A stretch of 64,000 nt of DNA, taken from contig JASVEC010000007.1 in the NCBI GenBank assembly GCA_030770535.1, positions 806,001 through 870,000 on the forward strand, given 5' to 3'. The stretch comes from Batkoa obscura. Its lineage: Eukaryota; Entomophthoromycota; Entomophthoromycetes; Entomophthorales; Batkoaceae. The position numbers and the translations under genes are program-made. The stretch's first letter is position 1. The number at the start of each line of letters is the position of its first letter. The notes beneath the pieces are model-generated. The model searched no databases and was not told where the DNA came from. It was given only the letters and a program-made list of their open reading frames with translations. Of this stretch, positions 47,476 to 60,459 are shown in pieces.

Positions 47476-49389
47476 ATGGGAACTGGTAAAAAGGAAGCAA
47501 ATCGATTAGCAAAGGCTAAAAAGTCCGAGGGCAAAGGTGGGAAGAGTGGAGGAAATACGTTAAATAATACCAAATTAAAGGGGGAAAATTTTTATCGTGA
47601 TAAAAATAAGGTGAAATACCTTAATATGTTAAAAGGTGGTAAAGCCACTCGAGATGCTCAAGGTAACATTATTAAAGCAGCCGAATTTCAGTCTACAGAT
47701 GCCCCAGTCGCTCGTATCGCTCCTAATAGAAAATGGTTTGGTAAGTTTTGGTTTTTTTATGGTTTTAAGATATGTTGTTTAATGTTATTAATAGGTAATA
47801 CTCGTGTTATTGGTCAAGAAGCTTTAGATAAATTTCGTGAAAAGATGGGGGAAAAGATGAATGACCCTTACCAAGTACTTATGCGTCAAAGCAAACTTCC
47901 AATGTCTTTGTTAACCGATACTAGCAAAGTAAGATAATAAAATTATATTTTTAGTTAATATTTAACTTTTTTAATGTAGATCTCTCGGTTCCATATGTTA
48001 GAAACGGATTCTTTTAGTAACACTTTTGGGCCTAAATCACAACGTAAACGTCCCAAACTTAATATCGGTGATATCGATGAGTTGGTTAACTTTGTTGATG
48101 AAACTAATAGTAAATAAGAATACTTAAGTTTTAAGTTTATGCTAATTTTTATTGAAATATAGCTAATTACAATGAACAAACGGATGGTTCATTATTAGCT
48201 AATAAAATAGCTGATATGACAGATGAAGTTAGAGATTCTAAATTTTCAAAAGGTCAATCCAAACGTATTTGGGGTGAATTATATAAAGTAATTAGAAGTA
48301 TTTTTATTTTCACATTTAATTAATAAATTTGTTACTAGGTTATTGATTCTTCTGATGTTATTCTTCATGTATTAGATGCTCGTGATCCACAAGGAACACG
48401 TTGTAAAAACGTGGAAGCTTATCTTAAAAAAGAAGCCCCTCATAAGCATTTAATATTTGTATTAAATAAATGTGATTTGGTACCCACTTGGGCCACCAGT
48501 AAATGGGTGCAACATCTTTCTCAAGAACGCCCAACATTAGCTTTCCATGCCAGTATCAATCATGCATTTGGAAAAGGAGCCTTAATTCAGTTATTAAGAC
48601 AATTTTCAGCTTTACATTCTGATAAAAAACAAATTTCTGTTGGTTTAGTTGGTTATCCAAATGTGGGAAAGTCGTCCATTATTAATACTTTAAAAGCTAA
48701 AAAAGTTTGTACTACAGCTCCAGTGCCAGGTGAAACTAAAGTTTGGCAATATATTACTTTGATGAAACGTATCTATATGATTGATTGTCCTGGGATTGTT
48801 CATCCTACTGCTGAAGAAACGGAATCGGATATTGTTTTAAAGGGAGTGGTAAGTTAAAAATTTTATATTTAAATAAGGCTATTTAATTTTAATTTAAAAT
48901 CTTAGGTACGTATTGAAAATTTAAAAAACCCAGAAGATTATATTGAAGAATTATTAAATCGAGTTAAACCACAATATATTCAAAAAACATATCAAATTAA
49001 AACTTGGGATAATCCAATTCATTTTTTATCTCAAATTGCTTCCAAGAGTGGTAAACTACTTAAGGTATAAAAGATTCAATAAATGTAAATTTTTATTATA
49101 TAGTTATTAAATTTTTATTTAGGGTGGTGAACCAGATTTACCTACTGTTGCTAAAATGGTCCTTAATGATTGGTTACGTGGTAAAATTCCATATTATGTT
49201 GCACCACCTAACTCGTATGAAGAATTAGCTAAGGAAGCAGAAGCTAAGGAAGCAGAAGCTAAAGCAACGGAAGAAAAAGCTGCTAAAGATAAAGAAAATA
49301 AGGATAATTTAGATGAAGAAACTAAAGCTAAGGAGGAAGAAGTAGTTGAAAGTAAAGAAGAAAAGGAAGAAAAGGATTTAAATGAGTAA
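47476..49389 (+). CDS. NOG2: Nucleolar GTPase NUG2/NOG2 (60S assembly)
   Basis: Circularly permuted GTPase of nuclear pre-60S maturation. Seven exons: 47476-47740, 47795-47928, 47980-48109, 48163-48287, 48339-48848, 48906-49064, 49123-49389; 529 residues. The N-terminal NGP1NT region contains [20 protein letters not shown] and [14 protein letters not shown]. Permuted G motifs appear in the order NKCDL (G4), then GYPNVGKSS (G1), then MIDCPGI (G3). The C-terminal end is a Lys/Glu/Ala repeat ([11 protein letters not shown] and onward), predicted helical and highly charged. Start: the ATG at 47476 gives [10 protein letters not shown], the family N-terminus; an in-frame ATG at 47425 adds 17 residues and is less likely. 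Confidence 0.95.
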
Positions 49390-49950
49390 ATTATAGAGAA
49401 TCAAACCTTTTTAAAATCATAGACAATTTGTAATTTTTTTGTTGTTTAAGCTTTTTTTATATGTCGGCTATATTATCAATCCTTAATCTATTCTTAATAT
49501 ATCTTATTCTAACATATTCAGTTTTTTGTCTTTCTTTATTAGTTGTTTTTATTTATGTTTTATATTTATTTGATTGTCTGAAAATTATATTGTTCAATTG
49601 TTTTTAAGTTACATTTGGATAAATAATATAAACTATAATCATTGTAAAAAACAAAGATAAAAATTTAATTCAACTAAATAGAAATTTATTAATTTATATT
49701 TGTGATGTTAATTAAATATTAAAAGTGACAACTGCTATTCTTTCAAAGTAAGTTTATTGAGTTACTGTACTTAAAAAAAGCCAAAAGCTAAGTAATTTCC
49801 TTATCAAAAAGTTAACCACTTGATAAATTCCCATCAATAAGCATTACGTTAAAATTTGCGTTAAAAGAAAGATTTCAAAAATTTCAAAATTATTTTTTGC
49901 TTACAAAATTGATTTAAAAAATACACTTAAAAAAATATAATCAATAGAAA
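49390..49950. other. Intergenic
   Basis: About 560 bp between NUG2 and XRN1, both on the plus strand; 3' region of one and promoter of the other. No feature recognised. Confidence 0.5.
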
Positions 49951-52900
49951 ATGGGTATACCAAAAATGTTTCGATGGTTGAGTGAGAGGTATCCTCTTGT
50001 CTCCCAATTAGTTGAAGAAAATGCTATACCTGAGTTTGGTAAATTTTTCATATTTTACTTTTCTTTTTTAATTAATTTCCATATAGATAATTTATATCTT
50101 GATATGAATGGCATCGTTCATAATGCGACGCATGCAAATAAAGGTTCTCATTTAATGTTAACGGATGAAAAGATGTTTTCTTCTATATTTAGTTATATTG
50201 AAGACTTATTTGAAAGAATTCAACCAAAAAAAGTGTTTTATATGGCCGTGGATGGTACAGATTAATAAACTTTTTCTTTTTTTTTTATATAAAATTTAAT
50301 AAAATAAAAGGTGTGGCACCAAGGGCTAAAATGAATCAACAAAGAGCACGTCGATTTCGTACAGCTCAAGATCGTGAAAAAGAAAAGTTACTTTCATTAA
50401 AAAAAGGAATTGTAGTTTCGGATGACGCTTTTGATAGTAATTGTATTACACCGGGTAAATTGACTTGTATCTGTATTTGTTTTAAGATAATAATATGTTT
50501 ATTAAGGGACTATATTTATGGAAAAATTGACACAAAATTTAAAATATTTTATTAATAAAAAAATCTCGGAAGATGAAAAATGGCAAAAGATTGAAGTTAT
50601 TTTATCCAGTCATGAAGTAAGTTTTAGTGGAATTTTATTTTATCTTTTAAATAATTCAATTAATATTTTATTTTATAGGTACCTGGTGAAGGTGAACATA
50701 AAATTATGGAGTATATCCGTGCTTGTAAAGCTCAACCTAATTATAACCCAAATCTTCGTCATTGTCTTTATGGATTAGATGCCGATCTTATTATGTTAGG
50801 TCTACTTAGTCATGACCCTCATTTTGCATTATTACGTGAAGAAGTGGCCTTTGGTAAAAAAGCAAAGATTAGGTAAGTTCAATTTAATAAGATATTTATT
50901 TTAATTAATAACTAATACTTTGTTTATTTATTTAATATAAAAGTCATGGACCGCCACGCTTTTTTTTATTACATTTATCATTAGTTCGAGAATATATTGA
51001 TTCGGATTTTTCCGAAGTTAAAGGGGAAATGAAATTTGATTATAATTTAGAAAAAATTATTGATGATTTAATTATGATGATTATGTTTGTTGGTAATGAT
51101 TTTTTACCTCATTTACCAGGGTTTGATATTGCAGATGGAGTATTAACAGAATTATTGCGATCTTATGCCACATGGCTTAAAACAGGGGATGGATATATTA
51201 ATAATGATGGAGTTGTTAATTTTAAACGATTAGAACAATTTTTAAGATCTTTGGATCGATTTGAATATAAACAATTTTTAAATTTACCGGATAATGTGGA
51301 TATCTTAGCAAATGAAATGATTGGGTTTGGCAATTTTAAAATTACTAGAAATCAATTAGAATGGACTAATAAAGTATTAAATCAAATGGAACAAGACGGG
51401 GATTTTGAAATTCAATTAGAACATGTTAAATCATTTAAGGATATTGAATTTATTAAACATTTAGCTGCAGATCTTAATTTACATTTAAATCATGAATATG
51501 AAAAAAATCATGAAGAAGATGAAATCCCTACCTTAATTTATTCAATTTCTAATAATGAATCGGATGTCGAGACAGAAACGGAAGATGAAAGTTTAGTCGT
51601 TATTAAAAATGCTAGAAATTCAATGGCATTTAAAAAAGTAGTAGAAAAATATTTAAATGCTCCAGTTGTTTCAAGTGAAGAAGAAATAGAGGATAGAAAT
51701 GAAGCCAATAATATGTATATTAAATGGAAAAAAGATTATTATCAAGTAAGTTTAATTACTACTATTTGTTTAAATTTATATATATTAATATATTATTATT
51801 ATTATTATTATTTTAGGATAAATTAGAAATTGATAGAGATAATAAAGAAGAATTCAACAAGGTTATTCAATCTTATATTGAAGGTATACAATGGGTTATC
51901 TTTTATTATTATCATGGTATTCGTTCTTGGGGTTGGTATTATCCTTATCATTATGCTCCTATGCTTAGTGGTAATATTATATATTTATATATTAACAATC
52001 TTAACAATAATTAATAATATTGTTATTTATTTATTTTAGATTTAGTTGGTATTGGTAAAATAGAGATTGATTTTGAACAGGGTACTCCATTTAAACCATT
52101 TGAACAACTTATGGGTGTGTTACCACCACTAAGTAAAACCCTTGTACCACAAGGATTAAGAGTAATTAATAATAATTTAATAATCATGTGATTTAATATA
52201 TTTATTTATTTATTTATTTAAGGAATTAATGACTAATCCCATGTCAACTATTATTGATTTTTATCCAATGGAATTTGATTGTGATTTAAACGGTAAAAAA
52301 AATAGTTGGGAAGCAGTAGTTAAAATACCATTTATTGATGAAAAGAGATTATTAACAGCTATTAAAGCACAAGAACATTTACTTACTAAAGAAGAAGTTA
52401 AAAGAAATAGTTTCGGTAATATATTTCAATATAAGTATAATCCAAATATCAATAAAGTATATAAATCTTCATTACCCGGTTATTTATCGGATATATTAAC
52501 TTATTGTGAAGAATATATCTTTGAACTTCCTAAAGTAGAAATTAAAGATTTAAAATTTGGTCTTTGTTCAGGGGTTGAATATGGTCCAAATGCTCCACCT
52601 GGCTTTCCGTCCATTTTTTCAATTCCAATTAATTCTTCAGTAAAACATACATCATTAACAGTATTTGATAGAGCAACGAAAAGTGAAAGTGTAATTATTG
52701 ATGTAGTTAACCCTTATTCTAATATATCAGCAGAAGAAATGGCCAATCAATATATGGGAAAATGTATTTTTATTGGTTATCCCTTTTTACATCATGCTAA
52801 ATTAGTCAAAATAATGACATTAACAGATGAATTTATCTTTGATAAAAATAATAGAATTACAAAAATACCAGTATTAGAAGATGGAGAAAAAGAATTTAGA

Positions 52901-54502
52901 AAAATTACAAAAGAAATTGAAACTACTTATAAAGTACGTAGAGGAGTTAATATTGGTATTATTGATAAATTATTATATTATGCTCCATTTATATCCATGG
53001 TTCGTGCTATGGATGGTAGTTTAGTTCGACATTTTGCAGAAAATTTAGAACCTGAACCATATCCATCTCAATTATGCGTATTTTCAATTAATAGAGAAGA
53101 TCCTCGATATCAACCAATCAATGCTCAACCCATTGAAGAAGTATTTCCATTAAAATGTAAAGCTTTCTTTTTAGGAGATAAATTTTATGGCACTCCATGT
53201 CAAATTACAGGTCATAAAAATGATACAGTTTCTATTAAATTATTACATCAATCAGATAATTTAAATGTTGGTAAAAAAATAGTTAATTCAAGTAAATTAG
53301 AAAATCAATTTACTCATATTAAAGAATTAGCTAGAATTTGTCAATGTTCTTCATTAACTATATCTAAATTAACATCTAGAATTAAATTATCAATTGAAAA
53401 GAAACGAAATGAAATAATTAATTTAGGATTAGGATTAAAATTTGAAAATAAAGGAGAAATGGTATTAGGTTATTGTCAAAAAGGATATAAAGGTTGGGAA
53501 TTTTCACCAAAAGCATGTCAATTAGTAACTGATTTTTGCAAAACATTTCCTGAATTTATTCAAGGACTAGAAAATCAAAATAATTCAAGTCAAATTATAC
53601 CAACTGAATCAATTTATCCTGAAAATACAATGGAACATATTAATAAAATTCAACAATGGCATAAAGAAAATGGAATTAAAGAATTAAAATTATCTTCAAT
53701 TGATAGTGAATTATTAGATAATAATAGTATTATTAAATTACAAGTATTTTGGGATCAATTTTATAAACAAAATACAAAAATTGAAATTATTGAAATTCAT
53801 AATGTACCTAGATCTGCTATTTTAAAACATTCTGATGAAGAAATACATTTATCAAGACAAAAATATTCATTAGGAGATCGAGTTGTTTATATTAAAGAAT
53901 CAAGTAAAGTACCTATTACTTTACGTGGTACAGTTATTGGTAGTGAAGGAGATAATTTAGAAATATTATTTGATCGTACATTTCATAATGGTACTAATTT
54001 AGATGGTCGATGTGAAGAACATCGTGGTTTATGGGTACAAAAAAAATATTTATTAAATTTAAGTGATCAACAATTAAGTCAATCAAATTTAGTTAATTTT
54101 ATGAAACGATTTATTATTAAAACTCCAACTAATCAAAAGAATGGAAATAATAATAATAATAATAATAGTAATTATAATAATAATAACAATTATCAACAAC
54201 GTAATCAATTGAATCAAAAGAATTCTAATAATGTTAATTATAATAAGTATAATAATAATCAACAACAACAACAGAATAATTCTAATATGAAATTTAATAA
54301 TCAATATCAACAAAGACCAAACTTTATTCCTAATGCTTGGACACAAAATAAATCAAGTGGAAATAAAAATCATCCTAATACTAATATTAATAATAATAAT
54401 AATAGTAATAGTAATAATAATAATAATAATAATAACCGTGGTCGTGGTGGATTTAATAATTCCAATCGTAGTTTATTTGATCCTAAACAAAATGAAAAAT
54501 AA
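49951..54502 (+). CDS. XRN1: 5'-3' exoribonuclease XRN1 with Asn/Gln-rich tail
   Basis: Cytosolic enzyme that degrades decapped mRNA. Nine exons: 49951-50038, 50087-50254, 50311-50454, 50507-50616, 50679-50872, 50944-51745, 51817-51970, 52040-52161, 52223-54502; 1353 residues. Catalytic region: [77 protein letters not shown]. The helical tower and the D1-D3 and SH3-like domains follow (for example [10 protein letters not shown] near residue 1140). The last ~140 residues are a low-complexity Asn/Gln tail with RGRGGF, prion-like, encoded by AAT/CAA repeats. Two introns end in AAAAG. Confidence 0.96.
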
Positions 54503-54809
54503 GTTTTAATGAAATTAACAAATTTATCATTTTATAACTGGACATTTTAAATTTATAAAAATGATCCGATACTTTAAAATAATATATTAAGATATTAATA
54601 AAAATTAAAATATATTGTTTTGATATTATTTTAATTTAATATTATTTTAATTTAATGTTATTTTTTATCTTTTTTTTATGCTTTTTTTATTAATTATTTA
54701 AGATATAAAATATTGATTATTTTCAATACAAACTTGATTCCACATTAATAACATAATTCCAAATAAACCAACTTTATTCATTATAACATAATATATAACC
54801 CTTCCTAAA
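54503..54809. other. Spacer between convergent genes
   Basis: About 300 bp separating the 3' ends of XRN1 and a small secreted protein gene. T/A-rich, nothing recognised. Confidence 0.5.
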
Positions 54810-55201
54810 TTACATTACTTTACAGCCTGGTATAAAAAATTGTAATTTAAAAGATTTAATTCCTATTGAATCATACTTATGATATCCAGTATATCCCGTT
54901 AACTTTACTTCACCAGTACAATCACATTGATTAAAAAAATTTAGCATTAAGTTATCAGTAGGTACAAATAAACTATTTAATGTTTCTATTGATTTAAAAT
55001 TATAACAAGTATTCGATTTTTGAACTTGATAACTAGTAACATTGGTTTTTAACACTAAAAAAAGATAATTATGATTAAGGTTAATTAATATAGAAATGAG
55101 CTTAAAGTAATTTATTATTTACTCACGATAATACCACTCGTTTGGCATTGTATAAAATAAAAGTAAAATAATGGTAAGATGAAATGATTAATTAAATTCA
55201 T
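54810..55201 (-). CDS. Small secreted cysteine-containing protein, unknown function
   Basis: Exons 55135-55201 and 54810-55054; 103 residues. I do not recognise a family. The N-terminus MNLINHFILPLFYFYFIQC is a good signal peptide, with likely cleavage after residue 17-19 or so. The mature part is short, with cysteines at NTCYN, QCDCTG and PGCK, consistent with disulfides in an extracellular protein; it contains GYTGYH repeats of Gly/Tyr. The first exon is joined with donor GTATTA at 55134; using the next donor (GTGAGT) breaks the frame. A shorter alternative starting at 55148 without signal peptide is possible. Could be a wall or effector-like protein, but that is only inference. Confidence 0.55.
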
Positions 55202-55612
55202 ATTGTTATTAAAAAAGAGTGGTGAAAAATGAGAAAATAAATATTTGAAATTGGAAATTAAAATAGAAGAAAATTCACTTTTCATTGATTGGTCAAATTC
55301 AATTATTGTAATTAATTAAGCTTAATATTAATAATAGTAATTATGTTCTATTTTTTAAAAATAACTGAAGTTCAATTCAAAACAAGGGGATGTTTTTTTT
55401 GTTTAAGAATTTTACTAACAACCTTTCTACTTAAATAGCGCTTAAAAGATGGAAAAAGTGAAGCTAAAAAACACCTTCATAAGATAACTTAAATTTCCAA
55501 TTAACAATATGAAAACAAAACATTATAAAAAATATAAATTCTATTATATATTATATATCATGTTTTATATTTTATATATTTAATTTTATTTTATTAAAAT
55601 TGAATTTTCTAT
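55202..55612. other. Intergenic with an inverted-repeat element
   Basis: Lies between two minus-strand genes. Contains the element copy at 55384-55481; the remainder is AT-rich promoter and 3' sequence. Confidence 0.6.
55384..55481 (-). mobile_element. MITE-like element, slightly shortened copy
   Basis: AGGGGATGTTTTTTTTG at the left, core TTAAATAGCGCTTAAAAG, and ACACCTTCATA at the right. A few internal bases are missing compared with the 105-bp copies. Confidence 0.8.
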
Positions 55613-56894
55613 TTATTGTTTTCCTTTTTCAATTAAAGTGTCCATTGGAGTGGGCTTAAATAACCAGCTTTGATTTGGCCAACTATTGAATTTAGCTCTA
55701 TGTTTCTTTTCAAATAAGCTAGCTTCTCTTAATGTACCATCAGTTTCTCGAATTAACACTTGACGATTCTAAATAAGATAAAAATAATATTAATAATAAA
55801 TAAATAGAAACATAACGTAATCAAAATATAATAACATTAAAATATATATATATAACACTATGCTATTATTATCAATAATTTACCTTTAAACTTAAATTAG
55901 GATTAATATCACTAAACATAAATTGATATTTTTTATGACTACCCTTTTCATCTTTACTAAGGATTTTAACTTGTGATTTCATTTCAGGTATCTTATCTCC
56001 TCTTAAACCATGATATTCAAATGGCTTTTCATCAGCTAATTCTTTTCTAACTTGTTCAAATGGTTTTCGATTAAGTGATACAGCTGCATCCTATTAATTA
56101 TAATAAATAAATAAATTATTATTGTTATTATTATTATTATTATTATTACTTTGGCACCAAATTCTACTTCTTCATCAATAGCACGAAATAAAGGTTTATT
56201 AATTTCAGGTAAAATAGGTTCTAATTCTTCTTTATCATGCATATTAGATACACCAAGTAATTTTTCCATACCAATTTGAAAATTAGTTTGTAAAATAAAT
56301 TTCTATTTATAAGAAAAATAAGATTAATAATTGTTTTATATATATATAATAAAATAAATATTACCTCTTTCCCTCTTGTAATTAATTCTTCTTGTAAACT
56401 TTTTAATTTCAAAATAGCTTCCACTCTTTTAACTGATAAACGAAATATATTGCCTAATTTTCTTGGGGTATTGACTTTTGGATTTTGTTTATAATAATCA
56501 AATATTTTCTTTTTATTTTCTTCAGATACTGGTTTATGTGGTTTAAAAAATGGATTCATTGGGAAAGGAGCCTACATTAAAAAGAAAAGAATCGTTAATT
56601 CAATATTTCAAATTATGTTGTATATAATAATTATAATAGTGTAATAAATTTACATACATTATTTTTACCCAAATATTGTACTGGTAAAAAATCTTTTGGA
56701 TTTTCTGTTTTAATACTAAAATTTGTTGAAGTTTCTTGGAGCCATTGTTCCACTTTAGCATCCATTTTATTAGCTTTAGTTTCCTTTTCTTGTTCCAAAT
56801 TAATACATTTGGTTTGAAATCCTCGACTTAACGTATTCTTAGAAATAACATTGATTAACCTTGAATTCTTAGTTATATTCATCATTTGGAGCAT
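55613..56894 (-). CDS. Mitochondrial small-subunit ribosomal protein, Bot1/mS45 family
   Basis: Homolog of fission-yeast Bot1 and yeast Mrps35 (mS45), a fungal-type mitoribosomal protein. Exons 56658-56894, 56365-56571, 56150-56302, 55884-56090, 55613-55768; 319 residues. The first ~35 residues are Asn/Ser/Arg/Lys-rich without acids until later, fitting a mitochondrial targeting peptide. The family core is visible as PRKLGNIFRLSVKRVEAILK followed by LKSLQEELI (residues ~110-140), then GMEKLLGVSN. The C-terminal half contains KKYQFMFSDINPNLSLKNRQ and RETDGTLREA, also typical. The last intron (115 nt) is among the longest in the window. Divergent from the Tim17-family gene, 243 bp apart. Confidence 0.8.
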
Positions 56895-57137
56895 TTTGTC
56901 TAAAGTTAAATAATTATTATATATTGCTTTAAATTGTTTTTTTTTGAAGATTACAATTTAATAGCAATCAATTTTGAAGTAACCAATCATATCTGAATTG
57001 TTCAATTATTAGGATTAAAGAATCAAGTTATGGTAAGTTTCAACTCAAGCTAATAATTTCTATTCAACCAATAATATCCCACCTTTAAATGCACCAAAAT
57101 AATTTCAAGTTTTATTTATTTTTAATAAAATCATCAA

Positions 57138-57745
57138 ATGAATGACACCACAATAAGAACGAGTAGTTTGTATAACAGCTTAAAACAAAGTTTAACTAAA
57201 GATACATTAACTCGAGGTGGTCTATTACCCTTAGAACGTATTCAATATATCTCAAGTATCGCTGGGATATGGGGTTTTTTATTGGGTGGTTATCAAGGTG
57301 GAAAATTAGAAGGTTATCGATATTTAGCAGAACATCAACATAAATTACCAAAAAATATGGATCAATGGTATTTTTATCATAAAAGAAAAAATTATAAAAT
57401 GATGTTAGAAGGGAGTAAAGTGGGTAGTCAATTAGCTTTCAAATTAATTGGTTTATGTTGTAGTTTTGAATTAATTCAATTGAGTTGTGATGTGATTTTA
57501 TTTGATGCAAAAAATAGTTGGATTTCTTCAACAATAGCCGGATTCTCCACGGCTACCGTATTTTCATTATTAAGTAATTACTTTTTGATTTATGAATTCA
57601 TTTTATTAACTTATTTTTAGATAAATTGCCCAAACAATCTCGAAGATATGCTATATTTGCTGGTACAGGCTTTGGTTTATTAGCTGGTAGTTTACAACAT
57701 TTTATAGATAATTTCAAAAGTAAAAAAGAAGAGAAGATGGAATAA
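57138..57745 (+). CDS. Tim17/TIMMDC1-like mitochondrial membrane protein
   Basis: Exons 57138-57573 and 57621-57745; 186 residues. Four hydrophobic segments with Gly-rich helix motifs (GIWGFLLGGYQGGKLEGYR near residues 45-63, and AGTGFGLLAGSLQ near the C-terminus) are typical of the Tim17/22/23 fold. A central segment, KMMLEGSKVGSQLAFKLIG, resembles TIMMDC1-type relatives that act in complex I assembly. The fold assignment is fair; the exact member is uncertain. The C-terminus is Lys/Glu-rich. Divergent partner is a mitoribosomal protein, so the pair may be co-regulated. Confidence 0.6.
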
Positions 57746-57873
57746 GTTCCAATTATTTATAAAAAAATCATCTAAAATAAAATTCGATTCTAATAATAAT
57801 AATTTTCAATTTAATAAATAGGCTTATTTTTTATCTATAGTTTGTTTACTCGAATATAAATAAAACCTAAATT

Positions 57874-60459
57874 TTATTTTTTATTGATATGTTGTTGATA
57901 ATATTGAATAACTTTTGGATGAGCTCTTATTTTATCAGGGGTAAAATTAAGTACTTGTAACCCATTTAAGGTAGTAGCTCGTGATAAAGCGACATAAGCT
58001 TGTCCTAAATTAAAAATTCCATTAATTTCAATCTTATTAATTTTAAAAAATTTATTATTAATAATTACCTCTTTCAAATATTTTAAGTAAATCTACTTTA
58101 ACTTTTTGTAATGTTTGTCCTTGAGATTTATGAATGGACATAGCCCATGCTAATAATAATGGTACCTATAATTCATTAATTATTAAAAAAACATTTTATT
58201 TATAATATGAATTATTCTTATTCTTACCTGACTTCTAGTACCTAAAATTTCATTATTAACTTCATATGTTGACTCTTCAGGTGTAATAGTAATTTCAATA
58301 CCACCTGGAAATCGAACCACAGGATATTCAATATCATATATATCTTTTGATTTATTAAATATTTCTTGTTCTGGAATAGGACCAACCAATTGTAATTTAT
58401 CTCGAGTTTTTGCATCCATTTCATTAATATTATTAAAGCCAATCACAATACCTAAACTACCATTGACTAAAGATGGATGTTCATATGTCATATTTTTTAA
58501 TAACATTACTTGAGCATTCACTTTTAATTCCAATACTTTAGGAAATAATGTATAATTATCCATATTATCAACAATATGTTGTACTTTCCCAGAGTCATTG
58601 GCTTTTAATACATGTAATTCACCATGTAATCCTTTTAATCGTATCATATTCGCTCGATCGACTTCAGAGCGAGTAGAAAATCTAAAATAGAGATAAGTTT
58701 CTAATTTTATTGATTGTTTAATATTAACGTTACAATTCAGCTGCTTGAATACCATCCCCAGTAGAAGGTAATTGACGCGAAAGTGATTTAAAAGTTTCAA
58801 TTCCTTTAGCACTAACTTGACCTATTCTAGCTTCATTTAATATAGTTGTAAATTCTATAAAATAAATTTCAATTTTCTTTGAATTCCTTGAATTTAAATT
58901 AAATTACCTGAATCTCGTTGTCTAAAAATCTCGGTTAAAACAATAGTTCTATTAATACATTTTTTCCAACATTCTGATTCAAAACAAAATTTAGCTTCTC
59001 CTCCTCGGCTAACGGGCGGTAATTGTAAAAAATCACCTGCTAATATAAGCTAATATAAAGTAGATTTTAATACATTTATAATATATATTATTATTGTTAT
59101 TAAATTACTTGAATACCACCAAATGGTTTATCTTTAATTCCTCTTAATTTACAAGCTACTTGTTCTAATTTATCAAACAGTTCTCCATTTAACATTGAAA
59201 CTAAATAAATAAATATTAACTATTAATATATAATATATAAAAATAATACTTACTTTCATCAATAATTAAATATTTTAGACCCATCCATTTTTTAGCGGAT
59301 TTTCTATTTTTATTAATTTTGGTAACTAATTCATGAATAGTTCCATTTCCTAATCCAATACCTGAAAAAGAATGAACTGTACAACCACCAATATTAAAAG
59401 CAGCAATACCAGTCGATGCTGTAACTGCTAATGTTTCTGGTAAATCAAATTTTTTACGTTGATCTATTCGAAATCGTACATTTGGATCTCTTGAATACGA
59501 ATCTTCTCGATTACAGATTTCTTCAATAATGTATCTTAATAACAATGATTTACCAGTACCTTATTCTTATTAAAAAAAATCATTAAAATACAAATAGTGA
59601 AATTTACCTGCAGATCCAGTAAAAAATACATTTTTACCATCTCTAAAGATAGCATCTACTACCTCTAATTGAGATTTTGACAATTTGCTTTTATCGATCA
59701 TTATACCTTTATTTAATCCATTTGATTTTTTTACATTATTTCTATTACCATTATTAAAACTAGTACTCCCACCATTAAAAGAAGAACTTTGTGGTTTCTT
59801 TTCATTATTATTAAAATTTCCCCAAGGCATATCTCTTTTTTTATTTGTTACTGAATTTCCAGTGTTGCCTCTTTTAATATGATTATCATAAGGCCCTTTA
59901 CTTGGTTTATTTGGATCACTAGATACTACATAAACTCCATTTTTATTGCTCCCAGAGTTACCATAACCACTAAAGATACTTCTTGATACGGCTGGCGTTG
60001 AAGCTGCTTGTTTAATATGTTGATACCTTTGTTGAAAAGATTGTTGTTGTATTGAAGTAGAACGATTTTGTATAGGTTTTGAATATTCACTAACTTTACC
60101 CAAATCTAGTTTTTGGATAGCTGAGTTAGATACAAAAGGATTACGATTGTTCGATTGAGTTAAATCTACAAATTGGGATGAACTTGAGTTCCTTGAAATA
60201 GACCCATTTTGATAAGCTGAGCTACTAGTTAAATCAACTACATTACTTGATGTAATTATGGATTTTGTTTCTATAACTTTAATTCAATTTTCAATTCCCA
60301 TTTAACTTTATTTAAATTTCAATTACCTTTTTTTTCCACTCTTGTACTACTATTAGCTGTACTAATATTATTGGAATTTTTATTAAAATAACTTAAGATA
60401 CTTGCTTGTTTACTACTCTCACTACCTTTTTTCTTAGTATTATTTTCTTGCTTATACAT
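57874..60459 (-). CDS. PIF1: PIF1-family DNA helicase with N-terminal PIP box
   Basis: 5'-3' DNA helicase of the PIF1 family (telomere, mitochondrial DNA and G-quadruplex maintenance in yeast). Nine exons: 60327-60459, 59608-60270, 59254-59559, 59109-59200, 58908-59049, 58734-58854, 58228-58681, 58069-58165, 57874-58004; 712 residues. The first exon carries a consensus PCNA-interacting box, Q18-A-S-I21-L-S-Y24-F25. The unstructured region after it has two SUMO-interacting-like motifs, VVDLT and FVDLT. Helicase motifs: GSAGTGKS (Walker A, ~266), [12 protein letters not shown] Walker [11 protein letters not shown] (motif III), IHKSQGQTL (motif V), and [12 protein letters not shown] (motif VI). 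The P-loop is split by an intron, as in its neighbour copy at 61.5-64 kb. Confidence 0.93.
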
